Assembly (NCBI GenBank): GCA_036383515.1
Contig: DASVOE010000094.1
Location: forward strand, 1 to 22,971
DNA: 22,971 bases
Source: CADEDV01 sp036383515
GTDB lineage: Bacteria; Bacteroidota; Bacteroidia; Chitinophagales; Chitinophagaceae
Direction: 5' to 3'
Position numbers and translations under genes: made by a program. Position 1 is the first letter of the stretch; each line of letters begins with the position of its first letter. Positions 1 through 7,251 of the stretch are shown piece by piece. The notes beneath the pieces are model-generated. The model was not told the DNA's origin, made no database searches, and saw only the letters and a program-made list of their open reading frames with translations.

Positions 1-2
1 TT

Positions 3-374
3 TGGGGAAAAATGAATATCCATCAAATGACCAAACACTGCACAATTTGGTGTGAATGGGTATTAGGCAAAAATAATCCCGTTTACAAACAAGAATTTCT
101 TGGTAAGATATTTGGCAAATTGGGTCTTAAAAGCAATACCAAAGACAACAAACCAATAGGAAAAAATATGCCAGCGGGCAAAGCTTTTACAATAAAGGAA
201 AAAGAAGGTGATTTACAAATTCAAAAAATAATTTGGACAAACCTAATTGCTGATTTTGAACAATTCTCAAATGACAAGTTTATTCACGATTTCTTCGGTC
301 AAATGACAAAAGAACAAATTGGCATTTTTGCTTACAAACACAATGACCACCATTTAAGACAATTTGGAGTGTAG
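3..374 (+). CDS. DUF1569 (DinB-like) family protein, 5' partial
   Basis: The reading frame is already open at base 3 and runs W-G-K before the first ATG at 12. The sequence WGKMNIHQMTKHC matches the internal helix that normally follows an N-terminal region in DUF1569 proteins, so the true start lies upstream of the window and roughly 30 residues are missing. The C-terminus carries the family signature FGQMTKEQ followed by KHNDHHLRQFGV, which is the usual end of these about 150-residue proteins. DUF1569 belongs to the DinB/YfiT four-helix superfamily; its histidines are likely metal ligands, but no substrate is established. An attC-like inverted repeat follows 14 bases after the stop, which makes this gene look like the body of a mobile cassette. 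Family assignment is fairly sure; function is unknown. Confidence 0.75.
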   Translation, partial: WGKMNIHQMTKHCTIWCEWVLGKNNPVYKQEFLGKIFGKLGLKSNTKDNKPIGKNMPAGKAFTIKEKEGDLQIQKIIWTNLIADFEQFSNDKFIHDFFGQMTKEQIGIFAYKHNDHHLRQFGV

Positions 375-387
375 GAAAAACAACGAA

Positions 388-583
388 CCGCTAACATTGG
401 TATTACTGCAAGTGAGGCTGGACGTTGAAACCCCGGCTGTTTGCATCGCTGTACTTTAGTTCTGGCAGACGAATATCTATTTGGTTTTTTGTTGTTAACT
501 TCAGTTCTATATTTTCAATTGGGCAGCGGTTTCTGGCTGATGTTATAAATATCCTACCTGCAGCAATACATGCCCGTTAGCGG
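388..583. repeat. attC-like inverted-repeat element 1
   Basis: The segment between two short genes is bounded by complementary ends. CCGCTAAC at 388-395 is the exact reverse complement of GTTAGCGG at 576-583. Just inside, GTATTACTGC at 400-409 pairs with GCAGCAATAC at 560-569 in 9 of 10 positions. About 150 bp of gene-free sequence lies between. The outer boxes resemble the RYYYAAC / GTTRRRY core sites of integron attC sites but deviate from strict consensus (C in the third R position), and the element is longer than a usual attC. It follows the stop of one small gene and ends 17 bases before the ATG of the next, as cassette sites do. No integrase is visible in the window. Confidence 0.5.
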
Positions 584-600
584 AATTAAAAATTTGTACT

Positions 601-1131
601 ATGAGGTATATACTTTCTGCGATTTTCCTTGCAACGACAAGTTTGTCATTCGCACAATCTTCTTTGGACTCACTTATGTGTCCAGGATATGCTGCGGTTG
701 GCCAGCCATATATGGAATTCAGGGTAACAAATGAAGCCCAAACAGTCGATAATCAAAGCCTAAAAGGTAAAGTCGTGCTGATCAATTTTTGGTTTGAAGG
801 TTGTCATCCCTGTATGGCCGAAATGGAAGCGCTCAATAATCTTTTCAAAAAGATGGACAGCAATAAAGATTTCGTATTTATCTCGTTGACCCGGGATAAT
901 AAAGAAACGGCAAAGAGAGTCAAAGAAAAATATGGATTAGCATTCGAAGTCTTTTACGCATCGTTCAAGGAAAGCCAACGACTAACTTCCGGATGTGGTT
1001 ATCCAACTAGCATCGTTTTGGACAAATCAGGAATAGTCAGATTTAGATACAGTGGAGGCTCGTTAGTAGAGGAGCAGGTAAATGAGTTCATCGGAAAAAC
1101 CCTGCTGTCCGAAATACAAGGTCTGCTTTGA
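601..1131 (+). CDS. Secreted TlpA/ResA-like thioredoxin-fold disulfide protein
   Basis: A 176-residue protein with a clear signal peptide: a short basic start, a hydrophobic stretch at about 4-15 and a likely cleavage after SFA at residue 18. The mature part is a thioredoxin-fold domain of the AhpC/TSA-Redoxin (TlpA/ResA) type: LKGKVVLINFWFEGCHPC places the redox motif CHPC at 68-71, and the cis-proline loop is GYPTS with Pro135. Such proteins reduce or exchange disulfides in the periplasm, for instance in cytochrome c maturation or oxidative-stress defence; the partner is unknown here. Two further cysteines, Cys27 and Cys132, could form an additional disulfide. The gene sits alone between two attC-like elements, which argues for a cassette rather than an operon member. 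The ATG at 601 fits the signal peptide. Confidence 0.85.
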   Translation: MRYILSAIFLATTSLSFAQSSLDSLMCPGYAAVGQPYMEFRVTNEAQTVDNQSLKGKVVLINFWFEGCHPCMAEMEALNNLFKKMDSNKDFVFISLTRDNKETAKRVKEKYGLAFEVFYASFKESQRLTSGCGYPTSIVLDKSGIVRFRYSGGSLVEEQVNEFIGKTLLSEIQGLL

Positions 1132-1135
1132 GTGT

Positions 1136-1210
1136 CGCTAACAATCGCATTTGTGCTATTGGGGACGAATCACAGAATATCGCTACATTGCCAGGCCCTA
1201 ATGTTAGCTG
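1136..1210. repeat. attC-like inverted-repeat element 2
   Basis: Four bases after the thioredoxin stop codon, GCTAACA at 1137-1143 is the exact reverse complement of TGTTAGC at 1202-1208. The 75-bp size is inside the usual range of integron attC sites. The outer heptamers (CGCTAAC and GTTAGCT) share the GCTAAC/GTTAGC core with element 1. I see no convincing inner L-box pairing, so the assignment is tentative. Confidence 0.4.
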
Positions 1211-1347
1211 CAATCAAAAGAGTAGCTCGAAAAGTGTATTAATCACCCGTAGTAGAAAGTTTTTGTTATACAACAGTAAACGTTTATTAGCTCAGGATTA
1301 AAATAAATCAACTTTTATTTTAGCATAAACCATAAAACGCAAATAAC

Positions 1348-1860
1348 ATGAAACAAGGGTTCCTTTTTTTTCTAACCATCACATTCGCCGGAATATTAAC
1401 CACCGGTTGCGGCAACAATAATAATCCACAAACAGCAGACACAGTTAAGGATAGTGCCTCTGCGTTTGATATTACGGCAATGAAAAAAATTATTGAAGAA
1501 AAAAACACTGCGTTTGCAAATGCATTTGTATCTGGTGATAGTGCTGGCATGGTAAACAACTACACCCAGGATGGCAAACTGTTTCCGCCCAATTCTCCTG
1601 CTGTTATTGGACGTCCTGCCATTGGAGCCCTGGTATCACAATACCTTAAATTCGGAATAAAAGAATTTCGTGATGAAATCACAGCCCTCTATGGTAATGA
1701 AGATAACCTGATAGAAGAAGGAAATTATTTTATGGGTGATGGCAAGGGCAATACTATTGATAAAGGAAAATACATAGATATATGGAGAAAGGTTGACGGT
1801 GACTGGAAGGTATATTCCAATATGTTTAATACGAGCATGCCTGCAGCTCCTGCAAAATAA
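1348..1860 (+). CDS. NTF2-like (DUF4440/SnoaL-type) lipoprotein
   Basis: This 170-residue protein has a lipoprotein signal: hydrophobic residues 4-17 and the lipobox LTTGC with acylated Cys21, followed by an Asn-rich linker. The remainder fits an NTF2-like alpha+beta cone domain of the DUF4440/SnoaL kind. It starts with a helix of the type KKIIEEKNTAFANAFVSGDSAGMVNNYTQDGKL, passes a PPNSPAVIGRPAIG turn and ends with a strand pair around IWRKVDGDWKVYSNMFNTS. Such domains bind small ligands or act as simple isomerases and hydrolases; no catalytic residues can be assigned here. The mature protein should be anchored in the periplasm or outer membrane. The gene stands alone after attC-like element 2, separated by about 140 bp that may hold its promoter, and converges on the glycosyltransferase gene downstream. 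Confidence 0.8.
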   Translation: MKQGFLFFLTITFAGILTTGCGNNNNPQTADTVKDSASAFDITAMKKIIEEKNTAFANAFVSGDSAGMVNNYTQDGKLFPPNSPAVIGRPAIGALVSQYLKFGIKEFRDEITALYGNEDNLIEEGNYFMGDGKGNTIDKGKYIDIWRKVDGDWKVYSNMFNTSMPAAPAK

Positions 1861-1912
1861 AAACCTATTTATTTGTATCCGGCTTCGATATTATATTTAT
1901 GACGAAGACCAT

Positions 1913-3415
1913 TTAATCAATCCGATAAATATGCCAGGTCTCATTCTCATTATGTTTGGGATTGAGACGGTAGGCAAAATTGTCTATTAAGCTCGGCGTG
2001 GCATTTGTTTCAAAGCGAAGCGTTGGATACAGGATTTTTAACCGGGTCAATCTTTTTTCCAGCTGGTTATCTCCCGACATGATGATATAATTAGGCGAAG
2101 GATTGACAGACGAAGGAATATAGTTATTGGCTACCGGCAGCGAATCACTCATTCGCAACTCATAGAAATTAATTTGTTTGCCCAGGTAAAATAAGGGCGG
2201 CCGGGGTGATCCATTCTCACTTTCCATAATGATATTGGTCATATCTCCTTTCTTGCGCAGGTAAGCCATCGCCTCTACTCTTGAACGCTTGGTATAAGTA
2301 ACACTAAGCACACACAATGCAACAGCATTGAAAATGATAAACCAGCCAGTGATGAACCTTGTTGTTTTGCGCAGCCATTTTTTATTGAGATTGTAGTGGT
2401 AATAATCACGAAAACCAATAATGCCCAGCATCAGAAAATAAGGAAGAAACGGCAATATGAACCGCTCCTGTTTATTACTATAATAAGAATGAAAAGCAAA
2501 GAATAATAAGGAGCCGAAGAAAAACATTTTTACACCGGTATTCATTTTGGCGCTATAGATATAACCTGCGACCAGCAACAGGAAAGGCAATCCCCATACC
2601 ACGCCTGCCACCGTGCCGATATACTGGTACCAGGGACCCTGCGGCTGTATCTCAATATTGGTCTTATCAGAATTGAATCGCATATACTCGATGATCGAGG
2701 CAAACGGATTACCATAGTATACCCCATCAAACAAACCCTGCGTGAGCATAAAAGCTACACCGGAGAATATGCCGAATACAATTGCTTTCTTTAGTTGCTC
2801 CTTTTGAAACAACAGGAATATTCCAATACCCAATGGAATAAATAATATTTGCAGCCGGATAGAAAAGGCCAGCGCAAAAAAGAAGGCCGCCAGGAAAATA
2901 GAACGAAATGAAAACTTTGGATCAGCGATATAATAACTACCCATCAGCAAAAAAGGAATACAAACAAACTCCCGCAGGTTACGAACAGACATAAAAGGAA
3001 ATATCCAGAAGATGGCCATACTTAATGCCACCAGAATAGAAGTGTCATGCTGATCGGTGATCCGCAGCGTCAATTTATAAGCATAATAAATACTGAGCAG
3101 CGAAAACAATGCATGAACCAACCGCACTACGAACATGATCTGCTCGGGACTATGCAAACCCACTGCATGACAAGCCTCAAAGAGCAAATAAAGAAAGCCG
3201 GGATAAATCAGGCTGAATACATGCACATTGCTGCCGGTCCATAAAAAGGAAATGCCTTCCCGCCAGCGCTGCACCAGTTCGGCCATTTCAAAATGATCAT
3301 CATGGAATGCATAGCCTTTTGAAAAAAATACAGCAAGCAAACGGAAGATAAGTCCAATGAGCAAAACCTGGCCAATATTCATCCGGCTTAACAAACTACT
3401 TTTTGGAGGCATCAT
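1913..3415 (-). CDS. GT-C fold integral membrane glycosyltransferase (ALG9/PIG-B-like)
   Basis: A 500-residue polytopic membrane protein with about ten predicted hydrophobic segments and a soluble C-terminal tail of about 110 residues. The first loop after transmembrane segment 1 carries the acidic motif HDDHFE at 38-43, the position and type expected for the catalytic loop of GT-C enzymes that use polyprenyl-phosphate sugars. The sequence GFLYLLFEA and the VRNLREF loop resemble family 22 (ALG9/PIG-B-type) mannosyltransferases, but the exact sugar and acceptor cannot be read from sequence. Two ATG codons are adjacent at the start (residues 1 and 2), and Met12 just before the first membrane helix is also possible. 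It begins 12 bases after the stop of the upstream glycosyltransferase, so the two are probably cotranscribed and act on the same surface glycan or lipid. Confidence 0.8.
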   Translation of the reverse strand: MMPPKSSLLSRMNIGQVLLIGLIFRLLAVFFSKGYAFHDDHFEMAELVQRWREGISFLWTGSNVHVFSLIYPGFLYLLFEACHAVGLHSPEQIMFVVRLVHALFSLLSIYYAYKLTLRITDQHDTSILVALSMAIFWIFPFMSVRNLREFVCIPFLLMGSYYIADPKFSFRSIFLAAFFFALAFSIRLQILFIPLGIGIFLLFQKEQLKKAIVFGIFSGVAFMLTQGLFDGVYYGNPFASIIEYMRFNSDKTNIEIQPQGPWYQYIGTVAGVVWGLPFLLLVAGYIYSAKMNTGVKMFFFGSLLFFAFHSYYSNKQERFILPFLPYFLMLGIIGFRDYYHYNLNKKWLRKTTRFITGWFIIFNAVALCVLSVTYTKRSRVEAMAYLRKKGDMTNIIMESENGSPRPPLFYLGKQINFYELRMSDSLPVANNYIPSSVNPSPNYIIMSGDNQLEKRLTRLKILYPTLRFETNATPSLIDNFAYRLNPKHNENETWHIYRID

Positions 3416-3427
3416 GAATAAGCGGCT

Positions 3428-5107
3428 TTATTTTTTTGAAACGATCTCCACGATCATCATAGAAGAACATTCTTTATCCCTTGTGGCTGGGTTCATAAAT
3501 TTAAGGTTGAGCTTGGTAACCCGGAAATGCGGCACCGAATAAATAGTCCCGATTTCATATCCGTCCTGCTTCAGCTTTTCTAATTGCGGCGGTTCTGTTA
3601 TCATCCATATTTTTCTGCCCTTGTTCAACAAACTATCGTCAAAGGTTTTGAAAACCGAAGCCGAATAAAAGGTGTAGGAAGAGCTGTAGCTATAACTACC
3701 CTTTTGAATATAAACATCAGCAGGATCTACTTTACCACGGGTAAGCGATGCAAGATGTTGTCCCGCCTGGTATTTCAATAACTGCGGGAAAAAATTAGCA
3801 TTCATTAAAAAGAAAAGAAAGATCATCGCCGACACTGGTATCAATACTAACTTTTGTGCGTTAGAATACAATTTGCCTTTAATGAAGTAGAACACCAATG
3901 CAAGGAAAGCAATCACTCCTATAATGATCCAGAATTGTTTTACCGGGAATGCCCATGCATTGATAAAACCAGCGATCAGTAAAAGAATGCAGGTAATAAT
4001 AAGTTGCAGGATGAGCACAGTCCGGATCCATTTTTTATCGGGTTGTTTTTGCAGGAGCAAAGCAGCCGTCATTACTGAAGCCACGGGGAAGATCACATTC
4101 AGGTAATGCGGTAGTTTGAAACTGGATAAAGAAACAAGGACTAACACGACCATAAAGGCCCCGGTAGTACCCCATTCATCTGTACGTTTAAAAAAATTTT
4201 TCAGTCTGCCGGCTACAGCGATATAGGTAATAATACTCCAGGGAGCAAAAGCCCATAAGAAAGAGTGGAGGAAGAAAAAGTAATCGTTCTTGGCATCACC
4301 ACCCATGCCGCCGCTGAAGCGTTCGATACTTTGATTCAATAAAATAAATTTTACGCCATTGATATGATCTTTTCCCCGCACTACTTTTTCCGGGTGCAAA
4401 TTGTACTGTAAGTAATAGGCATATAGTACCGGGGAAATAAAAACTCCAAACAAGAGCAGCAACACCAGCCATTTCCAATTCCAAAAGACGTGATAATCTT
4501 TTTTGTATAAAACATAAAAAAGTGTTGCCACAGCAGGTACAAATACGCCAAGATGACCTTTGGTAGCAAAACCGAGTGCAAGCCCCAGTGCGGCGCCGGC
4601 AATATTTAATAAACGTTTATGCTGAATGAATTCAATTAATTGCCACGTCGCAAATGCGATTGTAGCAGTAAGTATGGCATCCATCCGTACATCGGTAACG
4701 GCTACGATATAAGCAAAGGAAGAAGCCAATAACAATGCGGCCAGTTTACCCACTTCGGCATTGTATAAACTTTTGCCCAAACGATACGTAGAATAAGTAC
4801 CGAGAATAGTAAACAGGAACGAGGGAAATTTGTAAGCAAATGAGGTAACGCCAAATATTTTATAACTCAATGCACATAACCAGAAATGCAGGTGCGGTTT
4901 GTCGAGGTAATCGCCTCCCCAATCTACCAGGCTTGCATAATCACCGGTAAGATGCATCTGCAAGGCAATAGCAGCATGGTGTGCTGAATCATTATCGATC
5001 AGGGGCACGAACAAACCAATGATATAAATAATGCCCAACAGGGTAAAAAGTAATGTATAGATGCGCTGCGGAAGAAAGGTCGTTTGCAATGCCGGGAATT
5101 TGTGCAA
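3428..5107 (-). CDS. ArnT-like GT-C glycosyltransferase (PMT_2 family)
   Basis: A large multi-span glycosyltransferase of the ArnT / dolichyl-phosphate-mannose-mannosyltransferase-like family (GT83 type). The first periplasmic loop reads PLIDNDSAHHAAIALQMHLTG and contains the acidic DND motif, followed by the DKPHLHFWL segment typical of Bacteroidota members. About twelve hydrophobic segments precede a C-terminal domain ending in VEIVSKK. It would transfer a sugar from an undecaprenyl-phosphate carrier to lipid A or another envelope acceptor. Start choice: the frame is open to an ATG at 5263, but the extra 52 residues look non-coding, are not family-like and overlap a plus-strand ORF with a signal peptide. 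A TTG at 5107 (or 5089) gives LHKFPALQ ahead of the first helix, which fits better. The gene is certain; the start is not. Confidence 0.85.
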   Translation of the reverse strand: MHKFPALQTTFLPQRIYTLLFTLLGIIYIIGLFVPLIDNDSAHHAAIALQMHLTGDYASLVDWGGDYLDKPHLHFWLCALSYKIFGVTSFAYKFPSFLFTILGTYSTYRLGKSLYNAEVGKLAALLLASSFAYIVAVTDVRMDAILTATIAFATWQLIEFIQHKRLLNIAGAALGLALGFATKGHLGVFVPAVATLFYVLYKKDYHVFWNWKWLVLLLLFGVFISPVLYAYYLQYNLHPEKVVRGKDHINGVKFILLNQSIERFSGGMGGDAKNDYFFFLHSFLWAFAPWSIITYIAVAGRLKNFFKRTDEWGTTGAFMVVLVLVSLSSFKLPHYLNVIFPVASVMTAALLLQKQPDKKWIRTVLILQLIITCILLLIAGFINAWAFPVKQFWIIIGVIAFLALVFYFIKGKLYSNAQKLVLIPVSAMIFLFFLMNANFFPQLLKYQAGQHLASLTRGKVDPADVYIQKGSYSYSSSYTFYSASVFKTFDDSLLNKGRKIWMITEPPQLEKLKQDGYEIGTIYSVPHFRVTKLNLKFMNPATRDKECSSMMIVEIVSKK

Positions 5108-5135
5108 AGTAAGTAAAGAGGATTGAGTTTGATGA

Positions 5136-5309
5136 ATGGAATTTTTGAACCCGGTAAAGGATGTATTTAAACAAAATATTTTTAGGACAACAAGTATCGC
5201 TTTGCTGATCAGCCTGTGTTCTGCAACAACGATTTTTGGACAGGTTGATAGTATACCTGTCAATTCAAAAGTTGTTGCATCCCTTAATGTGATTGTTGCC
5301 GCTTTATAG
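5136..5309 (+). CDS. Possible 57-residue secreted peptide or truncated gene start
   Basis: An ATG at 5136 opens a frame ending in TAG at 5307-5309. The predicted peptide has a basic start (VKDVFKQNIFR), a hydrophobic core (TTSIALLISLCSATTIFG) and then QVDSIPVN, which is how Bacteroidota type I signal peptides often look, with cleavage before Gln36. Only about 22 residues remain after cleavage, so this could be a tiny exported peptide or the beginning of a gene truncated by rearrangement. It overlaps antisense with the doubtful N-terminal extension of the glycosyltransferase and lies divergent to its likely start. I do not recognise the mature part. Confidence 0.3.
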   Translation: MEFLNPVKDVFKQNIFRTTSIALLISLCSATTIFGQVDSIPVNSKVVASLNVIVAAL

Positions 5310-5315
5310 AATGTT

Positions 5316-5327
5316 ATCTCCGGAGAT
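5316..5327. repeat. 12-bp perfect palindrome ATCTCCGGAGAT
   Basis: A perfect 12-bp palindrome in the short gap between the plus-strand mini-ORF and the end of the arsenic operon. It has no loop or T-run, so it is a better candidate for a protein-binding dyad than a terminator. Function unknown. Confidence 0.3.
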
Positions 5328-5349
5328 TAATACCGGGTAAATAGTTGGA

Positions 5350-6189
5350 TTAACCTTCTTTCAACGAAGCAATAAGATCCGTTACTTTTTCTTTTATATA
5401 ATCTCTTACTTTATTAAATTCAGCTGGTTCCATGTGTTTGGGATCAGGAATTTCCCAGCCAATAAATTTTTTGGCGGGCATCCAGGGACAGGCATCACCG
5501 CATCCCATGGTAACCACTGCATCAAAAGGCGCAAACTGTTTTACTTCATCTAATGATTTGCTGTCATGAACACTGAGATCATAACCCAGTTCTTTCATAG
5601 CTGCAATCGCTTTTGGATTCACGATGCCTGAAGGTTTGGAACCGGCGCTATAAGCTTCCACCTCATCACCGCCGATCATTTTAGCAAAAGCCTGGCTCAT
5701 CTGGCTGCGGTTACTATTTTCAATACATACAAACAGGATTTTCTTCCTGGGCGATAATTCTTTTTTCATAACGGTTGCTGTTGACGGACAAATGGAACTA
5801 AATTCCGAACTTTCATTTATGGATAACGGAACATCACTACGATCAATGATGGTATAACCTTCTTTTTGAAAAAAATTGCTGGCGGTTGTGGTTAATAAAT
5901 ATAATGTGTGGATGCCTTTTGCTGTTGTTACTTTTTCAAGTTCACGATTAATCAATTTGCCAAGCCCCTGTCCCTGTAATTCTTTTTTTATACTTACACT
6001 ACGGAGCAGGGCTGTAGTACCAGCGATTTCGAGACCTGCTGTTCCGACCAATTGCTGCTGATCATCTACCAACGCAAGGAGTAATTTATTTTCAGCAAGA
6101 TCGGCTGTGGGCAAATTGTTGTCTTCTAATTGTTGAATGATCTGCAGACGCAAATAGGGGTCTGCAATGACGAGTTTATAATTTTGCAT
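5350..6189 (-). CDS. arsC: ArsN-type GNAT acetyltransferase fused to ArsC arsenate reductase
   Basis: Starting at the ATG at 6189 the product has 279 residues and two domains. Residues 1 to about 140 are a GNAT acetyltransferase of the ArsN2 type, with the LPTADLAE segment near the start, the acetyl-CoA loop QGQGLGKL and the end motif EFSSICPSTATVM. Residues about 147-279 are a thioredoxin-coupled arsenate reductase of the low-molecular-weight phosphatase family: P-loop CIENSNR with Cys155 and Arg161, then GCGDACPWMP giving Cys230 and Cys234, and EIPDP. The fused enzyme could reduce arsenate to arsenite and acetylate an organoarsenical such as phosphinothricin-like compounds. A longer frame opens at 6291, but it overlaps the micropeptide gene in another frame and lacks family similarity. 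An in-frame ATG at the domain junction (residue 141) could also give ArsC alone. It is the last gene of the ars operon. Confidence 0.9.
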   Translation of the reverse strand: MQNYKLVIADPYLRLQIIQQLEDNNLPTADLAENKLLLALVDDQQQLVGTAGLEIAGTTALLRSVSIKKELQGQGLGKLINRELEKVTTAKGIHTLYLLTTTASNFFQKEGYTIIDRSDVPLSINESSEFSSICPSTATVMKKELSPRKKILFVCIENSNRSQMSQAFAKMIGGDEVEAYSAGSKPSGIVNPKAIAAMKELGYDLSVHDSKSLDEVKQFAPFDAVVTMGCGDACPWMPAKKFIGWEIPDPKHMEPAEFNKVRDYIKEKVTDLIASLKEG

Positions 6190-6244
6190 AGCAACTGTAA
6201 AATTAAATAGAGAGGAATGTTTGTATACACTCCTCTCTGATTTT

Positions 6245-6331
6245 TTAGCAACAACCCCAATCTGTACCGCAGCATAAGCTGCCTGTTTCACAACAACCGG
6301 GATCGTTCTGCATTTGATTGTTCTTTTTCAT
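6245..6331 (-). CDS. 28-residue cysteine-pair micropeptide of the arsenic operon
   Basis: An ATG on the minus strand at 6331 opens a 28-codon frame ending in TAA at 6245-6247. The peptide is hydrophilic at its start (MKKNNQMQNDPG) and then carries three cysteine pairs: CC at 13-14, CC at 20-21 and CC at 27-28, the last being the C-terminus. The spacing CCETGSLCC closely resembles the C-terminal tail CCEPGSSCC of the ArsM encoded just upstream. It lies 35 bases after the arsM stop and 55 bases before the ArsN-ArsC start, in operon order. A soft-metal-binding role for arsenite is an inference from the vicinal cysteines and the context. No family is known to me. It is too short for automatic gene callers. 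Confidence 0.55.
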   Translation of the reverse strand: MKKNNQMQNDPGCCETGSLCCGTDWGCC

Positions 6332-6366
6332 GGCTTTGCTTTTTATAAGTGAATAATAGAGACGCA

Positions 6367-7224
6367 TTAACAACAACTGCTTCCGGGTTCACAACAGTTA
6401 CGATCATCTTTCGCTGGTTTTTCTGCATATACGGTAATGCTCGTGATTCTTGTATAACTGTTTTTGTAAGAAGCGATTTCTTCTGCATTGAAATAATTGG
6501 AGAGTATCGAATCGGGAATGACAATCGCCTTGTCTTTCTGCAGCGTTATATTTTTAAAACCAGCTTCATCAATGATGGACAAATACTCTTTCTTTTGGAT
6601 AGCACCGGATATACAGCCGGCATACAACTCTGCTACCTCTTTCCATTTAGGCGGCAGCTCTCCTTCCAGGACAATATCAGAAATAGAAAAATGTCCGCCG
6701 GGTTTTAATACCCGGTACACTTCGCTGAATACTTTGTGCTTGTTGGGAACAAGATTCAATACGCAATTGCTCACAATCACGTTTGCTGCATTGCTGGTGA
6801 TGGGGATGTCTTCAATATCACCCTGGCGGAACTCCACATTATTAAACCCGATTTTTTCTGCATGCTGCCTGGCTTTGACGATCATAGCTTCTGTAAAATC
6901 AACGCCGATTACTTTTCCTTTTTCGCCGGTTAATTTCCTGGCAACAAATGCATCATTGCCGGCACCACTTCCCAGGTCGACAACCGTATCACCCTCTTTG
7001 ATCTTTGCAAATTGGGTGGGTAATCCACAACCTAATCCAAGATCTGCATCGGGATTGTAACCTTCCAGTTTCGAATAATCATCGGCCATAATGTTGTAAA
7101 CATCATCACCACAACAAGCCGAAGTAGCCCCACAACAGGAGCTGGTATTTGCTTCTTTTGATTGATTGGCAATGACCGTATACTTTTCACGGACCACTGC
7201 TTTGATTTCTAAGTTTGTGTTCAT
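6367..7224 (-). CDS. arsM: Arsenite S-adenosylmethionine methyltransferase ArsM
   Basis: A 285-residue class I methyltransferase that methylates trivalent arsenic stepwise using S-adenosylmethionine. The SAM-binding motif I is VVDLGSGAGNDAF at about 81-93, with the acidic GVDFTEAM at 107-114. The three cysteines needed for arsenite binding are present: Cys66 in LGLGCGLP, Cys154 in SNCVLNL and Cys204 in YAGCISGA. Extra cysteine pairs occur at 30-31 and 37-38 (CCGATSACC) and at the C-terminus (CCEPGSSCC), which may capture arsenite or accept it from thiol carriers. The length matches bacterial and algal ArsM without a C-terminal extension. It begins 27 bases after the arsR stop and is probably cotranscribed with it. 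Confidence in the function is high. Confidence 0.95.
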   Translation of the reverse strand: MNTNLEIKAVVREKYTVIANQSKEANTSSCCGATSACCGDDVYNIMADDYSKLEGYNPDADLGLGCGLPTQFAKIKEGDTVVDLGSGAGNDAFVARKLTGEKGKVIGVDFTEAMIVKARQHAEKIGFNNVEFRQGDIEDIPITSNAANVIVSNCVLNLVPNKHKVFSEVYRVLKPGGHFSISDIVLEGELPPKWKEVAELYAGCISGAIQKKEYLSIIDEAGFKNITLQKDKAIVIPDSILSNYFNAEEIASYKNSYTRITSITVYAEKPAKDDRNCCEPGSSCC

Positions 7225-7251
7225 GGCTATATTTTTAGTGTAAATAAATGA

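Noticed and set aside
1861..1912. CTTCG/CGAAG pairing between convergent genes, as a bidirectional terminator
   Set aside because: Only five base pairs around a long AT-rich loop, with no T-run on either side.
5108..5263. N-terminal extension of the ArnT-like glycosyltransferase to an ATG at 5263
   Set aside because: The 52 extra residues are not family-like and overlap a plus-strand frame with a signal peptide; an inner TTG start fits better.
6190..6291. Extension of the ArsN-ArsC fusion to an ATG at 6291
   Set aside because: It overlaps the cysteine-pair micropeptide in another frame and lacks similarity to ArsN; Met at 6189 matches the family start.
6497..7060. 187-codon plus-strand frame opposite arsM
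   Set aside because: It is an antisense shadow of a gene with all catalytic cysteines intact; no family features.
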